From Hypomyces perniciosus (lineage: Eukaryota; Ascomycota; Sordariomycetes; Hypocreales; Hypocreaceae), in NCBI GenBank assembly GCA_008477525.1, contig SPDT01000001.1, positions 2,976,001 through 3,040,000 on the forward strand: a DNA stretch of 64,000 bases. The letters are read 5' to 3'. Below, one piece after another: positions 12,527 to 23,316 of this stretch. The notes under the pieces are model-generated. The model was not told the origin of the DNA. It did no database searches and saw only the letters and a program-made list of their open reading frames with translations. Each line of letters opens with the position of its first letter. The first letter of the stretch is position 1. The position numbers and the translations under genes were made by a program.

Positions 12527-12895
12527 TGGAACTCTGGAGGGGCATTGCAGTACGTCCACAAGGAAGTGCTCTGTATGCTCTCCGATCGTAACGCTGGAGA
12601 GGCTAAAATTGCAGTGCAAGACTAAGAATGAATGTTCTGTTGATGATGATAGGTAGTTTAAGATGATGGAACTCTGGAGAGACTAAAATTACAGTGTCAT
12701 TACATTAGTATGGTTGCCTCGCTGCATTGTCTATGGAAGTACTCTATGTTCTCTGGAGTGACTAAAATTGCAGTGCAGTATCGAAGGAAAATTCCTGCCC
12801 TATCCTCTTAGCCCCACCTTTGTACTTTGTATAATAAATACTCTCCGTTAAGATAATGGAGCTGTACGGAGTAGAGAGGCTAAAATTGCAGTGCA
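12527..12895. repeat. Left border repeat block, at least four copies
   Basis: Four recognisable copies of a 22-base word with core GAGAGRCTAAAATTGCAGTG lie at 12597-12618, 12677-12698, 12756-12777 and 12874-12895, all in the same orientation; a degraded fifth may lie at 12531-12552. Two types of preceding sequence alternate: one like GGAAGTACTCTATGTTCTCT, another like TAGTTTAAGATGATGGA. The same units in the same order reappear at 22431-22688. The block begins immediately after the yme2 stop codon. Confidence 0.85.
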
Positions 12896-12905
12896 GGACA
12901 CATCA

Positions 12906-13575
12906 GGGCTCTGATCCCTAACGCCTAAATTCTTTTCAGGCGCCCTGAATTTTTCATAAAAGACAGGCTATACTTAAATTAGTAGGGATCTGCAGCATAA
13001 AAGTAAGAAGTGACTGTCCTCCCCTGTAAACAATGTATCGAGCTAGCAGGGGACTTGCAGTATCGCCAAAATGCCTGTAAGAGGAATAGTTGCCAAGGAA
13101 TTTGTTAAAAAAACGAGAATTCTACTGTTTTTCGTCTGAATGAATTCAGGCGGTGGCAGCGCCTGAATTCACTCTAACCAGAACATTTTATTAATTTCTA
13201 TTTATCTAGTAATACTGCTATAATACTTATTAGCTAGTTATTACTATATTTATTTATTAAAAAATAAAAATAAAAATATAATAAATTTATTTATATTTTA
13301 ATTAAATATTTAAATTAATATAGCTATTAATATTTCTTTATTGTAAAGCAATATTGCTTAATGTTTCTATATACTCTTAACTTGCTATTTTAATGCTGAA
13401 AGATGGCAGTGTTTTTTTAGAATACCTATAAGTAGGTATTTGTTGTAGGTCGGCAGGCTGTTTAAGTGGCTTTCAAGTGGAGACAGTACATTGTAATTGT
13501 ACCCGCTAGTTCTAGGAGCAGATGTACCTTTTTCAGTCTGCCTGAAAAACATTCAGGCGTTAGGGATCAGAGCCC
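12906..13575. mobile_element. 670-bp terminal-inverted-repeat element (MITE-like)
   Basis: The outer ends match as inverted repeats over 44 bp with 6 mismatches (12906-12949 against 13532-13575); the first 21 bases are identical, starting GGGCTCTGATCCCTAACGCC. The interior has no coding frame and becomes extremely AT-rich from 13180 to 13400. An internal hairpin, 13141-13151 pairing with 13161-13171 (TGAATTCAGGC arms), repeats the GCCTGAA word found near both ends, as subterminal repeats of hAT-like elements do. I could not find a clear target-site duplication, so the superfamily is open. Confidence 0.75.
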
Positions 13576-15073
13576 AGAATCGCGTCGCTCATCTATAAAA
13601 GGGACTCCGTATTCCGCACCCCAACTTGGCTATGGTGCACCCTAAAGATACTTGCCATTTATATATGCAAAACGTACAGAAATGCAATGTACCTCCTGCA
13701 CAACGCACCACTAGGTGAAGTGCATGTAACTCATTAACTTTCGCAACTTCGCAAGTCTACTTAAATTAATTTCTATTAAATCTATTATCGCAAGTCCGTG
13801 GTATAAATCTTCGGCATTAAAAAGAAAAATAAAAGGAATTGCATATAGCAATAATCTCTTAGGCTGTATTGTTTTTTTTAAATATTAAACACTATATAAA
13901 GTATATCCTACTATTATCCTTTGCGATAGCGGGCCGTTATATTTAGGTTATAGTATAGATAGTTAAACTAGGGTGTAGAATAGTCAATCCCCTAAAAAAG
14001 GTATCTATATGATAAATACTCCGTACAGTATGTCTTATTGTGTCTATTTGTGTTTGTTTGTTAGTCTGTAAGCCAGATTTTTTTAGTGGGTAATCCATAA
14101 CGCTAACAGTACCCGTTTCGCTTAATTATCGGACTTGAATACTAGTAATTGCCGGATTATGCACTATTAGAAATTGTATGATTACATAATCCGAACGTTC
14201 CACTTACTACATGTGGATTAGTCACTCAGCCAGGTGCCGCGGAACCAGGTTGTGAGATAATAGTATGGCCGTTATCCGTTATCCGATGAATCAGATGTGA
14301 TATCTTAAACAACGCTGAGAGTTATACCTAGCCCACACTCGCCAGCCGAGGAATAAGCCACTGGTACTCCGTACTATCCTCATCGATTACTGATCACGAT
14401 TACACGCATGTAAACGTGTGTGAACGCTGACGCGCGTGAGGTATGTATGTATTTTCAGTGTTTTCTCCATCGCCATATACACGCCAAACGCAGCTTGCTG
14501 ATCGATGTAGGGCTTACAATACGCGTCTGCAAGTCTCATTTGATTGGCCACTTATCGTCACTGCATCTAGCCTCCTAACGCGGGAAGAGAAGCTTCGTTT
14601 GACACCCAGCCCAACTCTTGCAAACCCTTAGCTGGAGAGAAACAGGCAGGCTTGGGGACACTCTGTTGGATAAGAACCGGGACCTCTCTTCGTGGTAAGT
14701 AGTGGCCGGTCTCGGGTACTTTACGTGCCAGCATCATTCTCGGCTCTAGGGATTGGTGTCTGATGCGTACTCGAGCTTTCCCCCGTCACAACAACAATTA
14801 ACCCGTTACCTGTACCTTAAGCGCCGATGTGAGGCTTCCATGGGGCCACCACGTTCATGTTGGAGAATTAAAAATAGCAATAACTTACCCAAGGGCGTGT
14901 TGTGTTAGGAGATGTGACTGCTTGATCCCTGAGGTCTGAAGCGGGCACTTCGAGACTAAAAGAACCAGAGATCCGAAGCTGTTCGCCTCTTCTACACGCC
15001 GTGATCTCCGAACGTCAACCGCTTAATAAAGGCATCTCCTACTTCATGCATACCAGTCCTAGAACACAAGCCG
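13576..15073. other. AT-rich gene-free part of the island
   Basis: No gene is supported. The stretch 13730-14200 is AT-rich with many TA steps, and TACTCCGTA copies lie at 14017-14025 and 14365-14373. A 62-codon frame at 14443-14631 has no family-like features. The last 150 bases are more balanced in composition and probably belong to the promoter of the broken kinase-like gene. Confidence 0.5.
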
Positions 15074-15880
15074 ATGATGTCTGGCGATTCTCCTAACCTT
15101 CAGCTGCTCCAGGCAAGCGTTGATCCAGATGACGAAAGCGAGTTCCGTCTTCTCGTTGACAACAAACACGTTAAATACATCACCATCGACGCTGGCCTGT
15201 TTAGCCGAGATGACATGTGCTTCGCACCGTCTCTCTTCTCCCTGCTCCCACCCTTTCCACCTAGCAACTAGAATGTTGGTCGTATCTCACGAGATCCTAA
15301 TACGACAGGAGTCGTTTACTTTTCTGCCGTCTCAAGAACACAACTCCCAGGAATCACGAACATCTGGCATCCCACTCAGATCGACCACTTGGAGCTTCGC
15401 ATGGTACAAAAACTTCGCTTTAACGTCTATGAAGCTACCTGCCCCCGCTTCAGTTCACCAGTGATTGCAAAATTTGCCCGATTTCCATGGGAGATACCTC
15501 AATTGGAAGCGGAGACGACAGCCTACGAATGGATAGAGGGCCACCATATTGGACCGGATTTTCTCGGTTACCTGGCCGAGGAAGGGAGAGTTATTGGGTT
15601 CATCATTGCCCACATCGCTGACAGCCGTCATGCTACACCGGAAGATTTCACCCTATGCCATTGCGCTTTATCAAAATTGCACCAGTTGGGGATCACGCAT
15701 GGGGATATTAACAAGCAGAATTTTCTCATTCATGACGGGAAAGTAACCCTAATTGATTTCGACAGCGCTTCACGAGCGGCTAGTGCAAAAGAACTAGAAG
15801 GGGAGCTTCACGCCCTGGCAGACCAGTTACGGGATATGTCTGGAAGGGGAGGTCGAGTGGTTGAAACTAGGTCAAGTTGA
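15074..15880 (+). pseudogene. Small kinase-like protein gene with in-frame amber codon
   Basis: One continuous 269-codon frame is broken by a single TAG at 15269-15271. Before it lie 65 codons; after it the same frame continues for about 200 codons without another stop. The downstream part has protein-kinase-like motifs: IAKFARFP (possible ATP-site lysine), HGDINKQNFLI (catalytic-loop like, HxDxxxxN) and LIDFDSA (DFG-like). It resembles a fungal family of small kinase/phosphotransferase-like proteins whose members, as I remember them, have Trp at the position of the stop. TGG to TAG is a G:C to A:T change in CpA context on the other strand. No splice pair removes the stop while keeping frame. 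It could be a real pseudogene, or a sequencing error. Confidence 0.65.
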
Positions 15881-16858
15881 AGCATGCAAGGAGAATTGCA
15901 ATAGAACTCCTATGACAGGTAGAAATGCAAGCATGACCATCCGCTATGACAACTATTACCCGCGCAACGCGACAACCGCATCTACGGCCTCAAAATTGAT
16001 GCCTCTCCATAACCCTATAAAGGCAATCGGGCATAGCATCTGCCATCTCAGCGGCGGGGCCTGGACCTCGGAAGGGTTTTTGACACCGTTGTCTGTTTGT
16101 TTGCTACGGCTGAAGGAAGCGATGATCCCGAACGTCAGCATACCTTGGCTCTAACGATTGTGGACGGCACCGAAATTACTCTGAGTGGCAGTCGGTGGGC
16201 TGTGACGGACCTGGTTTGCCTACATATTCAGGTCACTCGGAAAGGAGCCCAACTCGAGTTGTAACTGATACAGATCTCAACGACAACCGTTTACCTTCTC
16301 GACATGCCTCTAGGTAGAGTCTTCGGTACTGTACGCCATCTTAATCCGCAACGTTTGTCTATTTTAAAACCTTTAATTTATAATATTTACTAGGATTTAT
16401 AGCCTATTATATACTATAATTAATATATAGCTATAAAAGTTTAAAATATTTATATTATATAAAATATGAAACTCTTTTTTATATAATACCATAAAAATGG
16501 AAATGCAATGTATCAAATGTAGTAAAACTTAGGCGATTAGGCTAACGTGCTTTCATCGGGCATCGTTGCTTGAGCCTCGATACCCGAAGCAATTTGACAG
16601 CCAAGGAAGGCCATTGCTTGTGTCGTATATGTAATATGGAAAAGGGCATTTGATTGCAGCATAAGTCGCTCCAATCCGTGTCCCAATTAGCATGCAGGTG
16701 GAGAGCTTGGCAAAAGACGTCTCAACCCCTCCTTTGTCTCTGTATGCCATTCATCTGATACCTTTCCGTCTTGCTTCCTCCAAGGCTCCTTTGCCATCGA
16801 TATCCTTGTTTTTTTCAGTACTGTTATAAAAGAATTCCAACGTCTTAGAATACATAAC
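15881..16858. other. Spacer between kinase-like pseudogene and NLR
   Basis: Includes the coding-like fragment at 16037-16264 (listed separately), a very AT-rich stretch at 16355-16500 and about 350 bp directly upstream of the NLR start that would serve as its promoter. I see no other gene. Confidence 0.45.
16037..16264 (+). pseudogene. Coding-like fragment of unknown family
   Basis: A 75-codon open stretch ends at TAA 16262-16264 and is preceded by TAG at 16034-16036, with no ATG at its start. Its composition looks protein-like: hydrophobic and polar residues alternate in a beta-strand-like way, for example VFDTVVCLFATAEG and ITLSGSRWAVTDL. It could be a last exon (the upstream TAG would then be an acceptor) or a remnant of a decayed gene. 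I do not recognise it. Confidence 0.25.
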
Positions 16859-19800
16859 ATGGCGAACTGGATACTTCCGGCCATTATCACTTTGGCGGTG
16901 ATTCTGATCCCAGTACTCATATATCCTGCTTTTGCCAAGATTCGTCGCCGATCCTCCAGCCCCCGCCCGGATGGACTTCAAATCATCTCGAACCCTCCAG
17001 ATGCTAAGTTTGAGTAGGTGTTGCTTTATATTAGTAGCCAGTGTCGTCAGAAATTAACCAAGGCTACAGAATTGTCGCCGTCCATGGCTTGGGCGCGCAT
17101 CCAGAATACACATGGATGTGTGGCGCCCCCACCAACGAGGCTTCTGAAAGCTATCGCCCGGGAAAGGTTCACCTTCTTCGTGATCTTCTCAAATCTGACT
17201 TTCCAGAGGCCAGGATTCTGAGCTTCGCCTACAACTGCGACTGGCTGATTGATGCTCCCGTCAAAACAGTTCAGCAAATTGGTGAAACATTGCACGATAC
17301 CCTGGTTCAGCATCAGTCGACCTATCCTGTACGTAACTACGGAGGATACACTTTGAAGGCAAGACAACTAATGGATAGCAAGGTCATTCCGAAATTTTTC
17401 ATTGGTCACAGCTTTGGGGGCATAATCATCAAAATGGTAAACTAGGGCCCCGTACCTCATATCTCTTCAGACTTGATCAACGCCTAACTCTATCACAGGC
17501 TTTGTGCAAATTCGGGGATTGCACCCAGGAGCTTGTGGATAATACTTGCGGCATAATCTTCCTTGGTACACCGCATCATGGATCGGGGGCATCGATTGCA
17601 GCTTATGCCGTCGCCCGCCTGACGGGCTTTCTGGGATCTAATCCTGAAATGCTTCTTACTCTCACGAGTCATCAAAAGGAGCTCTCAGACTTGGAGGACC
17701 GCTTTATCGACTGTATGAAGCAGAAAGACGATAGACGACAGAGAACAGAAATTGTTTCTTTTTGCGAAACGAAGCCTACTTACATGCTTGGGTGGCTTTC
17801 TCTGGGCATCGTGAGTCAAGATATCTTCCCTCTCAGTAAGGGATGTTCTAACTGTACTAGATTGTCCCCAGAGATTCAGCACGTGGAAGTCACGCTGCTA
17901 GAGCCATTCCGATTGACACAGATCATTCTGGACTGAATAAATGCGGTGAGAGGAACACTCAGCTGTATCGAGAACTTCAGAAGCAATTGCAGAGACTTCG
18001 ACCGTATGCTGCTATTCCTCCTTGTTCACCAATACTTTCTAACTAACAAGATAGGACTACCAAGCCATCTTTGAGTAGCAACCAGCGGATTGCTCTAGAA
18101 AAGCTCAACGGGTTGGATAGTGCTGCATTTGACAGCCATGATAATGAACACAACGCCATGTGTCTAGATGGAACACGTCGTGAGATTCTTGAACAGATCA
18201 AGCAATGGGCTTATACTCTCGATCAAGGACAAATCTACTGGCTTCAGGGCATGGCCGGCACTGGAAAGTCTACGATTGCCCGTACGATAGCTCGTGATCT
18301 GGATAGCGTGAATCGTCTAGCCGGAAGTTTCTTCTTCAAAAGAGGCGAAGGTGATCGTGGCAATGCCCGACGCTTCTTCATCACAATGGCAGCTCAGATT
18401 GTTTTAATGCTACCCGAGATGGCTGAGCTCGTTCGAAATGCTTTAGAAGCAGAGCCTGGAGTTATCCACAAATCACTACGTGACCAGTTCGAGAAGCTCA
18501 TCCTGGAGCCAATGAAGATAGCCCGATGCGATCATTCAACGCCCCTCACTATTGTCATAGACGCCCTTGATGAGTGTGAAGGAGACGGAGACATCAAAAA
18601 CATCATTTACCAACTCTCTCGAATGAACAACGAAGAAAAGCTACCAATCAAATTCCTCGTGACCAGCAGATTTGAGCCTCCAATTAGACTTGGGTTTCAA
18701 GATATCCACGGGCAGTACATCGAATTCCCTCTTCATACCATCCCAGAGGGAGAAATTAGACGAGACATTGAAGCATTTTTGCAACATCGGCTGAAAGAAA
18801 TTCGACATCGATGCAAAATGAATTCCGCTTGGCCGACTAAGACTCAATTCCAGCAGCTACTTGATATGGCGGACCCTCTATTCATCTTTGCGGCAACCGC
18901 ATGTCGTATGATTGAAGACCATCGACAAGGCGGAGGGGCAGACAAAAGACTTAATGAAATACTGCAATATAAAGCTCAAGGGCAGCTGAAATCAACATAT
19001 CTACCCGCCCTCAACCAGATGGTTCTTGGTCTAAGCAAAAAAAAACATAACGAAGCAATCAAAGAGTTTAAGCTAATTGTGGGCACAATCATGACTCTCG
19101 CACGACCTCTTTCCGCTGAGTCTCTGGCGCGCCTTCTTCGTATCGATTTGGATTGTGTTTGTGATAGACTGGAATATCTTCACTCGGTTCTTGATATTCC
19201 GTCTAATACCAGCATCCCCGTGAGACTATTTCACGAATCCTTCCGAGACTTTCTCACCAATGCTGATCAGAAAGATACGCACGAGTTCTGGATTGATAAG
19301 AGAGAGGTTCATGAAATGCTTGCATCGAGGTGTCTTCAGGTGCTGTCAGGTGGACATCTTAAAAACGACATTTGTGGATTGGAAGAACCAGGGACAAGTT
19401 GCGACCAGATTAACCCGGAAACTATTGATACATGCCTACCATCGGAGGTGCAATATGCATGCCTACACTGGGTATATCACCTCAAGGAAAGCCATGGCTT
19501 GCTTGGAGATGATCATGAAGCACACGGGTTTCTTCAATGCCATTTTCTCCATTGGCTTGAGGCTTTAAGTCTCATTGGTAGAGCTTCAGAGAGTGTGAAG
19601 ATGATAGAAGAGCTACAGGGCTTAGTACCAGTAAGTCATCGTATCTAATATGCGTTAACCCTTGCTCACAAGTAATAGGCTACCAACGGAATCGAAGTCG
19701 GCGCCTTCCTTCAGGATGCCGAACGATTCACTCTTTACTTTCTACCAATTATTGTGTCGGCTCCGTTACAACTCTATATGTCAGGGCTACTCTTCTCTCC

Positions 19801-21795
19801 AATGAATAGTATTATTCGACAGACATTCCAGAAATATGCACCTAAGTGTGTAATCAAGGATTCGTGGCCTAATCTGGATTGGAGTCCATGCCGGCAAATC
19901 CTTACAGGTCACACAAAGGCTGTAAAGGAAGCGGCATTCTCTATGGACGGCCAGCGGATCATATCCGGATCATCGGATAAGACGATTAGGATTTGGAACG
20001 CTGGTACTGGTGCTTGTATGCAGACACTAAAGGGCCATACAGACACCGTAACCTGTGTTACCTTTTCAGCGAATGAGCAACATGTCTTGTCAGGTGCAGA
20101 TGATCGCACAATCAGGATGTGGGATGCTGAGACGGGCTCTTGCTTGCGGGTCTACAATCACAAGAATGCTGAGATCATGTCAACTGCGTCATCAGCTGAT
20201 GGCCACTGGATTGCATCGGCTTCATATGATGGCACAATTAAGGTCTGGGATGCGAATACAGACGCTTGCATACAAACATTCAAAGATCGTGGGCGAACGG
20301 CATTAATTGCATTTTTGGATAATGAGAAGCGACTTATATCAGTTAACTTGTATGGCGGAATCAAGAGTTGGAATGTCAATACAGGTGCCTGTGTGCAAAC
20401 TTGGAATATCCACAAGGGAAAAACATCATCCCCCATTGCGGAATCGTGTGCGCTCTCGACGGACCAGCGACTGGTGGCGTTCGCTTATTACCGAGATGAG
20501 CATGTGATCTGGAATACCAATACAGACACTTGCGAACTAATGCTTCAACACGACGGGTCAGCATGGTGTTATTCAATTGCGTTTTCATCGGATGGCCAGC
20601 GGGTCATAGGGGCTGATCGACAAGGGATTATTAGGATTTGGGATGTTACGACAGGCAAGCATCTGGAAACGCTAAGAGAAAGTACCGTGGGTACTTCGTC
20701 GATTGCGTTTTCGCCTGATGGTCAGCGTATCGCATCGGGTAATTTAGATGGCATTGTTAGGATTTGGGATGCAACTAGTGAAAGTCTCACCATCCCTCCG
20801 GTGTCGATTGAGGCCGACGAAACTCTTGGGGAGATAATGTTGTCGACAGATGGCAAATGGGCTATATCAATGTCGGAAGACGAGGACAGCTACACAATCA
20901 GGATATGGGATGCAGAAACTGGGGCTTGCATACTTACGCAACATCATGACGACGTTCCAGTCGACACTGGAGGCTTTTGCAGTATGTTTTCTACAGATGG
21001 CCAGTGGATTGCATATTCCTATGGCAACCTACTGACGATCTGGGACTTTCACACGGAAACTCGTAAGCAATCGCTAAGCGGCCATGCATGGGACATTAGA
21101 GCGATTGCCTTTTCAACAGACAGCAAGCGAGTTGCGTCCCAGTCATATGACTCCGAAATCAAAGTTTGGGATGTTAGTGAGGGGGCTTGCATTGGAACAT
21201 TCGAGACCGACATTGATGATCAATTGCGTTCTCCGCGAATGGTCAGCGTATTGTATTGGTGGACGAAGACGCCCGCATTGTGATCTGGGATGTCGACACG
21301 GGTGATTGCCTACAAACACTCGAGCATGGTGGAAAGTATGTATCTTCGGTTGCACTCTCGGCAGACAATCAGTGGTTGGCAGCCCTAGTGGCGATGCCGG
21401 AACCTGACGGGGAATATAGCTGGCCAAAAGAAGTTCGGATTTGGAATTTCGATACGGGTACCTGCGCGCAAATAATCCGTATGCCGAACTATTATATTTC
21501 TGAACTGAGATTCGACCCGACAACGAATTCTCGTCTCATCACCAGCAAAGGAACCCTAAACTTACGTCTAACATCTGATGATAATCAGGTCCAGCCCGCC
21601 GAGTTTCATTCAACGGACAATAGCCATTCCTCTAACCAATCCCAGCTAGAGATTGGTGGTCAGTGGATTCTAAATGATAAGAAGAAAATACTTTGGTTAC
21701 CTTCTGAGTATAGAGTGCATGGATCGGATGTGGTTGGGAATAAAATGGTTATTGCTTCTGGTTTGGACCGTGCATTATTTATAGAGTTTTTTTAA
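16859..21795 (+). CDS. NLR: membrane anchor, alpha/beta hydrolase, NACHT, WD40 (frameshifted)
   Basis: NOD-like receptor of the kind linked in fungi to heterokaryon incompatibility and self/non-self sensing. Inferred exons: 16859-17013, 17070-17436, 17499-17810, 17861-18003, 18055-19630, 19679-21795; introns 48-62 nt. Residues 4-26 form one hydrophobic span. A SesB-like hydrolase follows, with AVHGLGAHP and the nucleophile elbow GHSFGG (Ser about 168). The NACHT domain has Walker A GMAGTGKST near residue 390 and Walker B IVIDALDEC. About ten WD40 units follow, with degenerate WD ends. The frame used by the WD40 part stops at 21283, but the next repeat continues in another frame from about 21220 to the stop at 21793-21795; one missing base between 21205 and 21225 explains this. 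Restored length would be about 1556 residues; as read, the protein is about 1390. WD repeats are divergent from each other, unlike rapidly rearranging NLRs. Confidence 0.82.
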
Positions 21796-23316
21796 GCTAC
21801 GGAGTACAGCTGCATGTCTCGTATTCTTCTGGGTTAGACCAAGGGGTATGGTATGTTTCCTAACTCTTAAAATCACTCTTTGATACAACACTCAACTACA
21901 GCATATAATATAGTATCTACAGCTAGCTATTCTAATACAATTAAATTGCTTCAGATAACGGGTCTATATATATTCCCTTTCGGCTCACTATTCTTCGATT
22001 CAAGATAATACTGCTGCTGCTATTGCTGTAGTAGAGATACAGCTCTACTAGCTAGAAAATGTTGATTAGATGTTCTACGAAGTAGGCCTCTGCGATATCG
22101 ATTATGGCTAGTCTTCAATTTCGCTATCAAAATCGCAAGAACCCAGCAGCTCGGAGTTATCTGCGGCATCTTCATACTGGGCCAATAACGGGTCTAAAGG
22201 GAAATCTATCACGATATATAGAATTGGTGTAGTTATTGTGATTGAAGGTGTTGTGGAAGATCGAGGAATTGAAAGCTGGGAAGATTTCTGTCTGTATGCA
22301 CGGACCATCTGTTCCAGTAGCAATTTTTGTCTGTTCCAATAGCATTACTACTAGTATATATTAAAGTAGTCTGTACTTCGTACTCCGCACTCCGTATACT
22401 TCGTAGGTAGTCTCTCTGAACGTAACTCAGGAGAGGCTAAAATTGCAGTGCAATGCAAATTGGTGACGCATCGGTGAGGCTATAGCCGAATATCCATACG
22501 TGATGCAACACGTGTGTAATAGTACTATTCTCTAGTTTAAGATGACGGGACTCTGGAGAGACTAAAATTGCAGGGCTGCCAATGTAAGGTTGACTGAGCA
22601 ATACATCTACCAGAAGTGGGAATGCAGTATATATTGAAGTACTCTATATTCTTGGAATGGAACCCGGACAGACTAAAATTGCAGTGCAAATCATGATTCA
22701 AGACTTTCGCCTCCCCTTAAAATAGTAAAATCACCCATAGGCTCGCAAATCACAGGCTTCTGCTCTCTCATCAAGTGAATAGTATTGAATTCCATATTCC
22801 GAAGCGTGCAGGCCAATATTGTATTTCATCATCCGCAAATCAAAGCATGCAAGATATCTCATATCCTCGAAATCAACCTTCCCCCTTCCCACCACCTTTC
22901 CTTGCGCCTGAGTTTTTTGTTTTTGCGCATAAGGCTTAGATACCAAAATAGAAAAAGCTCATCAGTCCATGAGGAATTTCACCAATCGCCAAAAAAAAAG
23001 ACCTAGCACAAGAGCCTCTCCCCCCCTTCCCCTGGTTCCCATAAAACTCCCTCCCTCTGAATCAGACAGTTTTGCCACACAAGGTACATAAATGAAAGGA
23101 ATGAATGGATGAATGAAATGCATTTACAAATTTCTGACACTCCCCTTGCTAGTCGTGAAGAAAATGTGCCTTGATGTGTTGGGGGGTATATACGCATTAG
23201 CACATGGACTTCTTCTATTTCCCTTTTTTGTCCCCCCCCGTCTCTTTGTTCCTCATCAGCGTTCCTCGTCAGTTGAATCTGAGTCAGTCAAATGGCCCAA
23301 CAAAGTTGAATTGTCA
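21796..23316. other. Island right end and mif2 3' flank
   Basis: Contains a TACGGAGTA copy at 21798-21806, an AT-rich stretch around 21880-22080, the right border repeats (22431-22688, listed separately) and the 3' flank of mif2. A 71-codon minus-strand frame at 22108-22323 has an acidic C-terminus and starts without ATG; it may be a fragment but has no recognisable family. C- and T-runs at 23010-23060 and 23220-23240 are simple sequence. Confidence 0.45.
22431..22688. repeat. Right border repeat block, three copies
   Basis: Three copies of the core GAGAGRCTAAAATTGCAGTG lie at 22431-22452, 22556-22577 and 22667-22688, all in the same orientation as the left block. The sequences before copies two and three (AGTTTAAGATGACGGGACTC and TTGAAGTACTCTATATTCTT) match those before the left copies at 12677 and 12756, so the two blocks share order and spacing type. 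They frame about 9.6 kb of island DNA. Confidence 0.85.

Noticed and set aside
15389..15880. Kinase-like frame as a separate short gene from a TTG start
   Set aside because: The same frame is open and protein-like back to 15072 except for one amber codon, so a single broken gene is the simpler reading.
17018..17221. 67-codon frame over the NLR exon 1-2 junction
   Set aside because: It reads through the intron and the hydrolase exon in the wrong frame; the 17014-17069 intron gives the expected IVAVHGLG start of the hydrolase.
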